This document shows, in pieces, positions 55,155-64,000 of a DNA stretch of 64,000 nt; the first letter of the stretch is position 1; every line of letters begins with the position of its first letter. Made by a program: the position numbers and the translations under genes. Source of the stretch: Adiantum capillus-veneris (Eukaryota > Streptophyta > Polypodiopsida > Polypodiales > Pteridaceae); assembly GCA_014529385.2 (NCBI GenBank), contig CM043947.1, positions 118,709,273-118,773,272 on the forward strand, given 5' to 3'. The notes beneath the pieces were generated by a model. It did not search any database. It saw only the letters and a list, made by a program, of their open reading frames with translations, and was not told the origin of the DNA.

Positions 55155-55937
55155 GTGTTGAAAGAAAAGGTAAATGAGCAGCTAGACGCACTTTTAAAAG
55201 CTTACGAAGCCAGACTCAGAAACAACCAAACCCAAGAGCAAAGATGGATGACTTATCCATATGTTGAAATAGAAAAACAGAGGTTGGAAGTGTGTCGAAA
55301 GATGATTGAAACAACCCAATCCTTGATAGAAAGCCCACTTGGTAAACCTGCAAGTTGGCATGAAGTACCAGTTCCAACCCCTATCAAACCAACTTTAGAG
55401 AAACAAGTAGACACAAAGGAGAGAGTCACGAATGCCTCTGAGTCTAGGAGAGAACCTATCATAGTGCCAAATACAACAGATGGGACAATTGACGGTTTTC
55501 AGCCTAAAACATTGGTAGAAATGGGTAAGGATGGTAACGGTCTAGATGACATGTGCAAGCAAATCTGTGATGCCAATGAAGCTAACTGGGTGAATAGCAC
55601 GAGAAAAGAGAAAAATGAGATCTTACCTCCTATTGAAGAATTTGAGGCAAGATCACAAATGAACTTTGATATACATTCACAAGGGGGAGACAAGGGATCA
55701 ATTAGTTCGGGGCACAGCCAACCTGACTCGCTAAAAACTCTACCCTCTTACCTAAGGGAGTATGAAGCCAAGTCTGAGGTGAGAGCAATCCCATCTCAAA
55801 GACTTTCTTCCAACAGAGTGATGGATTCACAAGGGTTGATTGAGTTTCTGTCCACTCCTATGGCATGCACAATCACATTAGCCGAACTCCCGAGGTTACG
55901 GCCAAACATGTGGACCACCGTAGGTAAATTCTTATAA
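55155..55937 (+). pseudogene. Gag-protease linker region of element C
   Basis: 261 codons, helical and charged (KEKVNEQLDALLKAYEARLR, YVEIEKQRLEVCRKMIETTQ), then a disordered-looking middle and ITLAELPRLRPNMWTTVGKF at the end, just before the protease. No enzyme family is recognised. Many plant gypsy elements have a long variable linker here. Confidence 0.5.
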
Positions 55938-55961
55938 AAATTTGGAGTAAAAGACCCCACC

Positions 55962-56400
55962 TTGAAGCTTCAAGAAGGGATCAAAGAATTGGACAAGCCT
56001 CAACTAAACACTAGGCCAGTACCTTTAAACAAGGTTGGAGAATATTGCGAGGGAGAAGATGGAAACACCACACTACCAGTAGAATTCCAAGGAGTAGTTT
56101 CCAAAGCTATTCTTGACAGTGGAGTAGGAGTCGCTATCGCCACCAAAGAAATCTGAAAAAAATGGGGAAAACTGGCTTTGAGAGCTACCAGAATGAAATT
56201 GCAATTGGAAGATGGGTTCATGGAAAAACCTCTAGGATTTTTAGAAAAAGTAATTGTCACCTCATGCGGAATCGAGTATGAGCATACATTTGCAATAGTT
56301 GATTTCAACAAAAAGAACAATTACGAGATAATCTTGGGAGACCATTCATGAGACAATTAAAGATGGTCCAGGATTGGGGTTACGACCACATATACCTCAG
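55962..56400 (+). pseudogene. Retropepsin (first protease) of element C
   Basis: VEFQGVVSKAILDSGVGVAI with an intact D-S-G at 56115-56123, then LEDGFMEKPLGFLEKVIVTS, YEHTFAIVDFNKKNNYEIIL and, after a one-base insertion near 56340, PFMRQLKMVQDWGYDHIYLR. This is the normal place for the Gag-Pol protease, upstream of RT. A TGA at about 56154, where related proteins usually have Trp, interrupts it. Confidence 0.82.
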
Positions 56401-56905
56401 ACATGGCGAGACAACAACCAAAATACACCTAAAAGACCATAGTTACAAAGATATGAACCAGACACCAGTGGAAGAGTTTGATTCAGCTACATTGGCAGGG
56501 TCCGAACTCCCAGCATGGTTAGGGAAAAAAAAAGAGCTATGGATGTGCGGAGCTTCACATTGTGGGAGCTTAAAAAGAGAGGAATGCGTCTTAGAAAGAG
56601 CTATTGAGGACAAGGCTTATATTCCGGAACCTTTTTCCAAAGATGCCTTAGAACCTCTGGAATGGGAACACATACTAGCAACATTGGATGTCTGTACCAT
56701 TACAGATAGTCAAACGACAAACTTTTGCGATAAGGATGGCTATGATGTGCTACCCTATTACATGGTAAGCCTTATACCAGGAGGAGATGAGATTGTAGAA
56801 CCACCAGAACAAGAAGAGTTTAATAACTCCTCTGAGCATCTGGAGGTAAATAACGATGCAGATAATGAGTGTTCGGACAGCTCAAGCGAGCGTGGGAGAA
56901 AATAA
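56348..56905 (+). pseudogene. Protease-RT spacer of element C
   Basis: The first 20 codons finish the protease; the rest (LAGSELPAWLGKKKELWMCG, IEDKAYIPEPFSKDALEPLE, acidic end) has no recognised domain. It overlaps the next ORF in another frame by 37 bp, consistent with one frameshift. Confidence 0.5.
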
Positions 56906-59082
56906 CGAATATCAAGTTTTATGATTTTGCCAATCAGCACCCTACATGCCAGGAACGCTATAGAAAAAAACGAGCAGAAAACAAAATGAGAGAGAACCCT
57001 ATGCCCAAGATAAAAGATAAAACTCACTATCTAATGCTTGTCAAAGCAGAGGATTGTGTAAAATACCAAATATCAGGCAGATTCTCAAAAGTTCAAAGGG
57101 AAAGAACGCAAGAGGAAATAAAACAAGTACGGAAGACTAAAACAGAAATAAAATCAAAAAAATCTCAAAAATCAAAACAAGAAAAAACAAAGGACCTAGA
57201 GTGGACCAAAATGGAGCGTAAAAAGAAATACCAAGAACTAAAATGGTTGTTACGAGAGGTATGGACTACTGAAGGAGAAAGTGATGGTAAAGAGGAGTCA
57301 GAAAAAGGAAACATGAATGTACCATCTCACTATCGAAGATTCACCATCCACGACAAAAAAATCATAATGACACCACCAATCTGGGAAAGAATAAACCAGG
57401 AATCTTACGATGGGCCGAAAAATGCAAAATTGATAGACCTCACTGAATCAGGTGAAAAGCCTCAACCGGTCTATATTGCAATTGATTTAGAGCCTGAAGA
57501 AGAAGAACTGCTAACACAACTTCTCAAGAAGTATAAAGATGTGTTTGCATGGTCCTACAAAGACCTCAAAGGAGTTGATCCATCGATATGCCAACATACA
57601 ATACCGTTGAAATCAGATGCCAAACCTAGCAAACAATGTCCTTACACATATAATGACACATTTGCTAAACGAATCAAAGAGGAGATTGACAAGTTGATGG
57701 ATACTAAATTCATCTACGAAATTGAACATACAGATTGGGTGTCACCCATTGTGGTTGTCCCCAAAAAGAATGGAAAGTTGCGAGTGTGTGTGAACCTCAA
57801 AAAGGTAAATGCAGCCACCATAAGGGATAATTATCCCTTGTCGATCATAGAACATGTACTTGAGAGGGTGGCTGAGAAACAGTCTTATTCCTTTCTAGAT
57901 GGGTTTCCAGGGTATAACCAACTAGCAATTGCAATAGAAGATCAACACAAAACAGCGTTTGTCACAAAATGGGAAATATATGCGTATAGAGTTATGCCTT
58001 TTGGCTTAACCAATGCCCCAGCTACCTTTCAAAGGTTAATGACGCATGCGTTCAAAGAATACCTGAGAATATTCTTAGAAATATATATTGATGATCTCTG
58101 TGTCCACTCTCTTCTACGAGAGGAACATATTGACCATTTACAGAAGGTATTTGAGAAGTGCAAAACATATCAAATCTGTCTTAACCCGGAAAAGTGCATT
58201 TTTATGGCTAGACAGGGCCGCATCTTAGGACATATTGTCTCAAGAAATGGCATAACCACTGACCTAGAGAAAATCAAAGTCATAGTAGACTTGCCCAGGC
58301 CTACTAATGCCAAACAAGTACAATCATTCATAGAACACTATGGATATTATCAAAGATTCATATATATGTATGCAGTCATTGCACAACCTCTGTATCGCTT
58401 ATTAGTCAATTTTGACTGGACTGAGGAGTGTGAAAATTCATTCCAAAAGCTTAAGGAAAACCTTGTATCAGCACTTGCACTTAAAGCACCAGATTGGGAA
58501 AAGATATTCCATGTTCACATTGATGCATCTGCATATGCAATTGGGAGTATTCTGGCTCAACCTGGAGACGGAACAATGGACTTCACAGTTTGTTATGCAA
58601 GCCGACAGCTAAATAGTGCAGAAAATAACTACAAAACCATGGAAAGAGAGGGGTTAGGAATGATTTATGCTGTAAAGAAATTTTCGCATTATTTGCTCGC
58701 AAACAAATTTGTGTTCTTCACACATCATCAAGCTCTTTTGTACCTAGTAAATAAACCATGCAATACTGGGAGAATTGTATGCTGGTTTATTATATTGCTA
58801 GATTTTTATTTCACAGTGGTAGTCAAAAAGGGTAAAACTCATCTACGGGCTGATCATCTTTCAAGGCTGCAAAATGGGGAAGCTCCTGAAGGAGTAGATG
58901 ATGACATACCTGATGCTTATCTTTTCAATATTGAAATGATACCCAAATGGTCTCAGGAAATTGTTAGCATTCTTTCCTTTGGAGGTAGATTTGATAACAG
59001 GGAAGACAGATCTAAACAACAAACAATTCGACAAACAAAAGACTTCCAGTTGATTACAGGACAACTGTATCATCTACGCTAG
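56869..59082 (+). pseudogene. RT-RNase H of element C
   Basis: 737 codons open. A Lys/Glu-rich start, then RT: DTKFIYEIEHTDWVSPIVVV, LRVCVNLKKVN (Asn where Asp is usual), SFLDGFPGYNQLAIAIED with catalytic Asp, YRVMPFGLTNAPATFQRLM, and YIDD at 58084-58095 intact. Thumb: GRILGHIVSRNGITTDLEKI. RNase H: FHVHIDASAYAIGSILAQPG, YKTMEREGLGMIYAVKKF, then FFTHHQALLYL, where the usual catalytic Asp is His (58723-58725), and HLRADHLSRL. RT could be catalytic but RNase H has lost one of its metal-binding acids. It is the most complete Pol frame in the window. Confidence 0.9.
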
Positions 59083-59310
59083 GACCAAATTCTACGATTA
59101 TGTATAAATCTAGAGGAATTTGAGTGTTATCTTGAAGAAGCACACGTCCAGGATTGTGCGTTTCATTGTTCAACAATGAAAACAAACCAACGACTGAAAC
59201 AATTAGGAGTTTATTGGCCAACTATGTATGCTGACACACATGCTTATGTTGACAATTGTACTATATACAGTGCCAAACAGCCAATGGATCACGCTACATT
59301 GTTTTAGGTA
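59083..59310 (+). pseudogene. Extra integrase-type zinc-binding (HHCC) module of element C
   Basis: Right after the stop at 59080-59082 the same frame continues: ILRLCINLEEFECYLEEAHV, then QDCAFH, LKQLGVYWPTMYADTHAYVD, NCTIYSAKQ. This matches the integrase N-terminal domain (H-x5-H ... Y-W-P-T-M-x-x-D ... C-x2-C), with the last Cys replaced. A second, normal copy follows 350 bp later (59503). The two copies share the linker-H-H-YWPT-C layout, so this looks like a tandem duplication of the module. Confidence 0.7.
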
Positions 59311-59439
59311 AACATTTCACCTACATGGATCCAATATATCATTGATTTCTTAACCACAAGGACAGTTCCTGAAAACATAACAAAAGCACGGAAAAGGGCT
59401 ATAGAGCTGGAGGCTCGCGACTTTAATTTAATTGGGAAT

Positions 59440-60690
59440 CAACTCTATAAGCGAGGAAAGGACAATCAACTTAGAATCTATGCAATTGAAAACGAATACC
59501 CATTGATTCTAGAACACGCACATGGAGGAATAAGTGGAGGCCATTTTTCAGGCGATAAGACGACAAAAATTTTCCTAACCGTACGAATATGGTGGCCTAC
59601 ATTGCATATGGATGCTAAGGAGTTTGTAAAGCGTTGTGACACATGTCAGCGCACCAAAGTGCCAATAAAGAGAGATGAGATGCCACTACGGACAATGATA
59701 AGAGCAAGGGCATTTGCAAAATGGGACATTGATTTTGTGGGGCCTATTTCACCCCCTACATATCGCACCCATACCCAATATATCATTGTGGCTACGGACT
59801 ATCTCACAAAATGGGCGGAAGCCAAGGCAACACAAAAAGCAGACGCAAGAACCACTGCACAATTTTTGTATGAGAATGTCTTTGTACGATACAGATTGCC
59901 AATAGAAATTGTCAGTGATCGAGGAACACATTTTCTTAATGAAGTCATTAAGTATCTACTAGAGGAATTCATGGTCATACATAGAAAATCTGCTCCATAT
60001 CATCCACAGGAAAATGGACAAGCTGAGGCCACAAATAAAACACTGTGCACTGTTCTGACTAAAATTTTATCAGAGTCAAGGACAGACTAGGATCAACAGT
60101 TACACTCAACACTATGGGCATACAAGGTAGCTTATAAAACATCAATAGGAACAACACCGTACAACATGGTGTTTGGCCTAAACGCTATATTATCCATAGA
60201 GTTTTTAATGCCAACTCTACGAGTAGCGAAAATCTTAGAATGGACAGGGCATGAGCTCTCTTCAAGAATAGATGATCTTGAAAATCTAGATGAACTTTGA
60301 TTGAGAGCTGTAGCTTCGATGTATGCTAAAAAGAGAAGACAAAAATAGTTTTTTGACAAGTATGTGCGCACAAAAGAGTTCAAAACAGGTGATTATGTAC
60401 TTGTTTATACCCTGAAGCAACATGCCAAGAAACTTAAAAAGCGATGGATGGGACCCTTTGTGATTAGTGGCTTATCACAAAGTGGAGCTGTCAAACTTTC
60501 TACATTAGTAGGTGAAGAAATGCCAAATTGGATTAGTGGGTGTCGATTAAAAAAATATCATTTACCACTAACACAGGATATGCTTCAACAAATCCATCAA
60601 GAAAAACAACGGATGAAAGAGAAACAGAGGGTACGAGAAGAGGCCCAAGCAGAAACAAAAGAACGCATTGCAAAAAGAAGGCTTCTATGA
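59440..60690 (+). pseudogene. Integrase of element C
   Basis: Zinc-binding domain: LEHAHGGISGGHFSGDKTTK, IWWPTLHMDAKEFVKRCDTC Q. Core: FAKWDIDFVGPISPP, EIVSDRGTHFLNEV and YHPQENGQAEATNKT carry the D, D and E catalytic residues. After a TAG at 60088 the frame continues (STLWAYKVAYKTSIGTTPYN, MVFGLNAILSIEF) with stops at about 60298 and 60346. The C-terminal part (KEFKTGDYVLVYTLKQHAKK, RWMGPFVISGLSQSGAVKLS) contains the GPY/F module. A Lys/Arg/Gln-rich tail ends in TGA at 60688-60690. No chromodomain. In the same frame the second protease-like domain follows. Confidence 0.9.
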
Positions 60691-61107
60691 CAACAACAAC
60701 AACAACAATGTGGATCACCGTTGCAAATAAATGCTATTCAACTAACGAATTTTGATGAAGACATAGTGGAGCCAATAATTGCAGTCAAAGTGGGTAGCAA
60801 TCAAGTTGAATGGACGGCATTGCTTGATTCTGGAGCTCGAGCAAATATGATGTCTTACAAATTATACAAACAGCTCAAGCCCAAAAGTCAACTACATCCT
60901 ACTCCACAAGTGCTGGAAAGTAGTACATCACACTGAAAACATTGGGTTGGATTATATTGCATGTACAAGTACATCAATATATTTACCCACACAAGTTTTA
61001 TGTGGTTGAAGATGAGAACACACAACACCCCATGTTGTTGGGACAACCTTGGCAAAAAGAGTATAATGTGCAAATAGATTGGAATGTGGATGCAGTCAAA
61101 ATTTAGC
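60691..61107 (+). pseudogene. Second retropepsin-like domain, after the integrase
   Basis: Separated from the integrase tail only by one in-frame TGA. A Gln run is followed by EPIIAVKVGSNQVEWTALLD, S-G-A (D-S-G at 60826-60834), ANMMSYKLYKQLKPK. After a one-base frameshift near 60920 come ITLKTLGWIILHVQVHQYIY, HKFYVVEDENTQHPMLLGQP and WQKEYNVQIDW. Order and motifs are those of a retropepsin: catalytic D-S-G-A, following helix, then 'H-P-M-L-L-G-x-P-W'. Element B has the same region in degenerate form (46261-46560). Element C also has a normal protease before RT, so this is an additional copy or captured relative. Confidence 0.72.
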
Positions 61108-61680
61108 ATGCACAAGAACAATAGGTAATAGCCTTTGCTCAGCAACCCTGGAAGAACCAGATGGTAGCAACACAATCACTGGAGACAGAACCAAAAGGAT
61201 GGGTGCCACTAAAGAACAACACGATACCCATGGCGACCAACAAGGGAACTGCCACCCATGTTCACTACAAACATAAAACAACACAGACTGCAGTGCCAAG
61301 ATCAAGGTTCGCAACACGCGACAAACAAGTATGAGTGCGGAAGGATAGAGATGACATGGCAGACAATCCACAATACAACAGAAGAAGTCAACAGAAGCAC
61401 ACAGTTCAACCAAAAAACAAGGGAATAAACAAGATATGGATCCCAAAGAGAATGCTCAGTAACAACTTTAGTGCGACTCGCATTTGGATCCCGAAACCAA
61501 AGCAACAGGAACTCCCTTCAGTACAAGCAACATCGGCATGCAGACACACACAACATCTGAAACCGGCAAACCGATCTATGTGTGTGCCGATCACTCGGGG
61601 GGTTCACTATGTGTAAAACTACCATATCACGTGCGTTCAAGACATGTTTGTAAAACCCCTTATCTGTGAAATTTTTTAGG
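61108..61680 (+). pseudogene. Element C tail with repeated W-I-P-K motifs
   Basis: The clearest piece is 61335-61616: Gln/Lys-rich, with NKIWIPKRM (61428 onward) and TRIWIPKPKQQ (61476 onward). Motif and position after the second protease-like domain match the B tail at 46717-47541. The region between 61108 and 61335 has only broken frames. No known family is recognised. Confidence 0.5.
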
Positions 61681-62311
61681 AATATAATGTACCCTTTTCT
61701 TTTAAAATCTGTAAGTTTTTTTCAAATTTGAAAAAATAATGCCCTTCAGTATCTATATTTCTGTAAGTTTCAAGAACTTTAAATACCCTTCTGTTGAACT
61801 CACGTGATAAGTTACATTTTTATTAGGTGACCTCCCCGGGGCCGATCAACAGCATAACAATGACAACCGCGGAAGTAGCAATAAACCTACAAAGACATCC
61901 AAAACAAAGCTACAAATGGAAAGCAAAAGAGACAAAGACTACGGCCAATTCCGCCATGACAATTCTCTCCAAGGAGACGACCATGGCCATTTTGACAGTA
62001 GTGGCAAACCAAGCGCCTTTTGCAAGAAAGACGATCAAACAGAGAGCGGTAGAGTTACAACTTTTACTTGCAAAGAAAATCTGCCCACCAAATCAACAAC
62101 AAACAGGAAACCTCGATGGCGAATGCCAATAAGCATCTTGCTTATACCCTCCTCTAGCACAACATTAATGTTTCCATGCATTGACCGAGTATGCATTGTA
62201 TAAGGCCACATTACACGGCCGAGAATTAGCACGATTTTTAACCCATGCACGACACATACACCGAGGCAATACCTTATCGTCCGGGAGGACTCCGGCTAGG
62301 AGGGGGGGAGG
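61681..62311 (+). other. 3' region of element C ending in a purine tract
   Basis: AT-rich 61681-61830, then short overlapping ORFs (61827-62203) that are Lys/Thr/Gln-rich and not recognised. AGGAGGGGGGGAGG at 62298-62311 resembles the polypurine tract of B. No LTR follows. Confidence 0.45.
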
Positions 62312-64000
62312 CATTCTCAAATGCGGACCTAATGGAAGAAAAAAAGAGCAAAAAAGGGCATGTTTTTCGACTATTTTAAAGGGTTGTCGTTTGATTGCGA
62401 AATTTTCTGAACTAATCCAAGTACATATGCCCTTATACAGCATGAATCTACAAGTATATGGGGCCAAACGCCAAATGAAGCCCCTAGGTGTGTGTATATA
62501 GGTAAAAATAACCATTTTTCGGACAAAACATTGGAAAAACGGAGAAATCCGGCCATAAAAATTGCATGTGAGTGTATATAGTGTTTTGCGGTGATGTTTT
62601 TGAGTTATTATGATTTTTTGGGTTTAATTTGCTATTTTTCTTTTAATTTTACTAATTATCGGCAGAAAAACTTCAAAAATACAAAAAGCAGGTGAAAAAC
62701 GGTTGTAATGAAAAACAACAAATATGGGGATAATTAGTGACTATAGGACAACCTATGGTGCAATGGGGGTGCAATTATGAGAATGGAACGGAAAGCGTGT
62801 TTTAGCCAGATTTTGACGGAAACGTCAAATTTCTCGGAAACTAGGCAAATGGAGTCCAAATCAATAATTTTTCGAGCCTAAACCGCATCTCGCAAGAAGT
62901 TGGGAGCACATGTCAAATTTCATGGAAAGTAGTTCGAGGACCCCCATTATGAGATTTTTTCACTTCATTTTAAGCTCATTTCTACTATTGCCTTTTGAGA
63001 GAGAGGTCTTGCCACCTAGAGCGAACGGGACTTCCAACGGCTTCTACGACGTGCACGACCACCCGACAGGCTCCAGACATGACAGGTAGGCTCACCACCT
63101 TGAGCTTTTCGCATATGTTTGATGTTTTGTCACGAAAACTAGCGTAGGGTTCACACGGGAAGAGAGCAGTAGAGGCCTACAAGTAGAAATGGCCACCTAA
63201 CGGCTAACTCAAAATCAATGAGGCTTCATCATTGGCTTACCCTAGCATAGGAGACCACTTTTGAATGCCCAAAGGAGGTAGAAAACCATCGGGAAAAACC
63301 CTAACTTCTAGAGCCCTGCAAGAGGCCACCAAATGGTAAATCGACGGAAAGACACCCAAATGCTACCAAAACTCATGGGTAGGAGCATCTCGACATGCTC
63401 GACAAGTCTATATAGCCCGCATGGCCATAAGGTGACCCGAAGCAGCACTAAACTTCAGAAACGGCATCAGACACCCCAAAGCGTCAAATAGCTCTCACGG
63501 CCAAACCACATGTCCGTTTCCCACCAAACTTCACGAGCGGCTTTCCTAGACCATCAACAACCAAGTCCTATGGTGGTAGACCACCACAAGTCATCGACGA
63601 CATGTAAACGCAACCACGGGTGCTTCCAGAGCGACAAATTGCCAAACGGAGCTTCGGTGAAGCCTAAGTCAACAAAAACCATATGGCAAGGATCCCCAAG
63701 GGACCGTGAAGCTATGGAGACCAACATCAAGAAATTTCATCGCTGAAAAGCACTCCAAAAGTCAGAAAATGTCTTGGAGGCTCTGAAATCCACACAGGGA
63801 GTTTCTTTCTATCTATTTGAGTTTTTTGTTGAAATAGGGCTTAAAAGGGACTCAGCGGGGCTCAGGGCAGGCACCTGTAGCACCTCCAATATCAATTTCA
63901 TAAGGAGACATCCTACGCATAGGATGCCTCAAGGCCAAATCTGGGCACACAACTCAACATCTCTTATCACACACAGCTTCTGAATAGCCTGTACATGCTA
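62312..64000. other. Non-coding; related to leader-type sequence at its end
   Basis: No gene recognised. AT-rich to 63000, then ordinary sequence with short insignificant ORFs. A diverged palindrome copy at 63906-63929, followed by CTCAAGGCCAAATCTGGGCA, resembles the leaders of B and C, so another member of this family may start or end at the right edge. Confidence 0.45.
63906..63929. repeat. Diverged copy of the 24-bp palindrome
   Basis: AGACATCCTACGCATAGGAT then GCCT: two changes from the perfect palindrome of the B and C leaders. Confidence 0.8.

Larger units (their letters stand above)
49801..62311 (+). mobile_element. Element C: gag-pol gypsy-like element with extra domains
   Basis: The LTR end, an Asp-type primer site at 50355, a palindrome leader, a pre-gag ORF, gag with two zinc knuckles, protease, RT-RNase H, an extra zinc-binding module, integrase, a second protease-like domain and a W-P-K tail follow in order. 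A purine tract at 62298-62311 (AGGAGGGGGGGAGG) resembles the B polypurine tract, but no matching 3' LTR follows, so the element is 3'-truncated or its 3' LTR has been replaced. There is no chromodomain. RT and integrase order marks Ty3/gypsy; the lineage within it is not certain. Confidence 0.8.

Overview
This is a nuclear segment from a large, repeat-rich land-plant genome. I see no intact host gene. The two recognisable host-derived sequences are both broken and both plant-like: an RMD5 / GID-complex E3-ligase pseudogene at the left edge and an N-terminal fragment of a family-17 beta-1,3-glucanase inside a retroelement. Nearly everything else is transposon: Ty3/gypsy of at least four kinds, Ty1/copia, a CACTA (EnSpm) DNA transposon, LTR elements without a polymerase, and a short inverted-repeat element. 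Initiator-Met-type primer sites (TGGTATCAGAGC) and Asp-type primer sites (close to TGGCGCCGTTGCCGGGGA) are typical of plant LTR elements. A seed-free plant such as a fern is my guess from the unusual element structure; the species cannot be read from the window.

Layout. 1-1072: RMD5 pseudogene (-). 4-13 kb: a mosaic of broken chromovirus-like gypsy pieces (gag, protease/RT, integrase-chromodomain, several LTRs with primer sites). One RT is split by a 730-bp GGAACGGG-rich terminal-inverted-repeat element (7773-8502) that left no visible target duplication. 13.1-20.4 kb: two same-strand LTRs (13088-13530, 19954-20386) enclosing a non-autonomous LTR element (14641-18849) that carries the glucanase fragment. 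20.4-22 kb: a 5'-truncated copia with an uninterrupted RT-RNase H reading frame and its 3' LTR. 22.6-39.4 kb: a CACTA element (TTAGGT-rich and 184-bp subterminal repeats, TNP2 transposase) split by an 11.4-kb Tat-like gypsy with dual RNase H (24592-35997) and by a copia remnant. 39.5-62.3 kb: two related elements, here called B (39493-about 49800, no polymerase) and C (about 49801-62311, gag-pol), joined through a chimeric LTR.

The B/C pair is the most unusual part. Both have a long untranslated leader after the primer site that carries repeated near-perfect 24-bp palindromes; half of the same palindrome is in their LTRs. C encodes gag, a normal protease, RT-RNase H and integrase, with an apparent extra copy of the integrase zinc-binding module and a second retropepsin-like domain after the integrase. 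B lacks RT and integrase but keeps the leader, a gag-type zinc knuckle, a degenerate copy of the second protease-like domain and a tail with repeated W-[LIV]-P-K motifs. The simplest reading is a non-autonomous partner (B) of an autonomous lineage (C). All copies carry stops or frameshifts, so activity is inferred for ancestors only.
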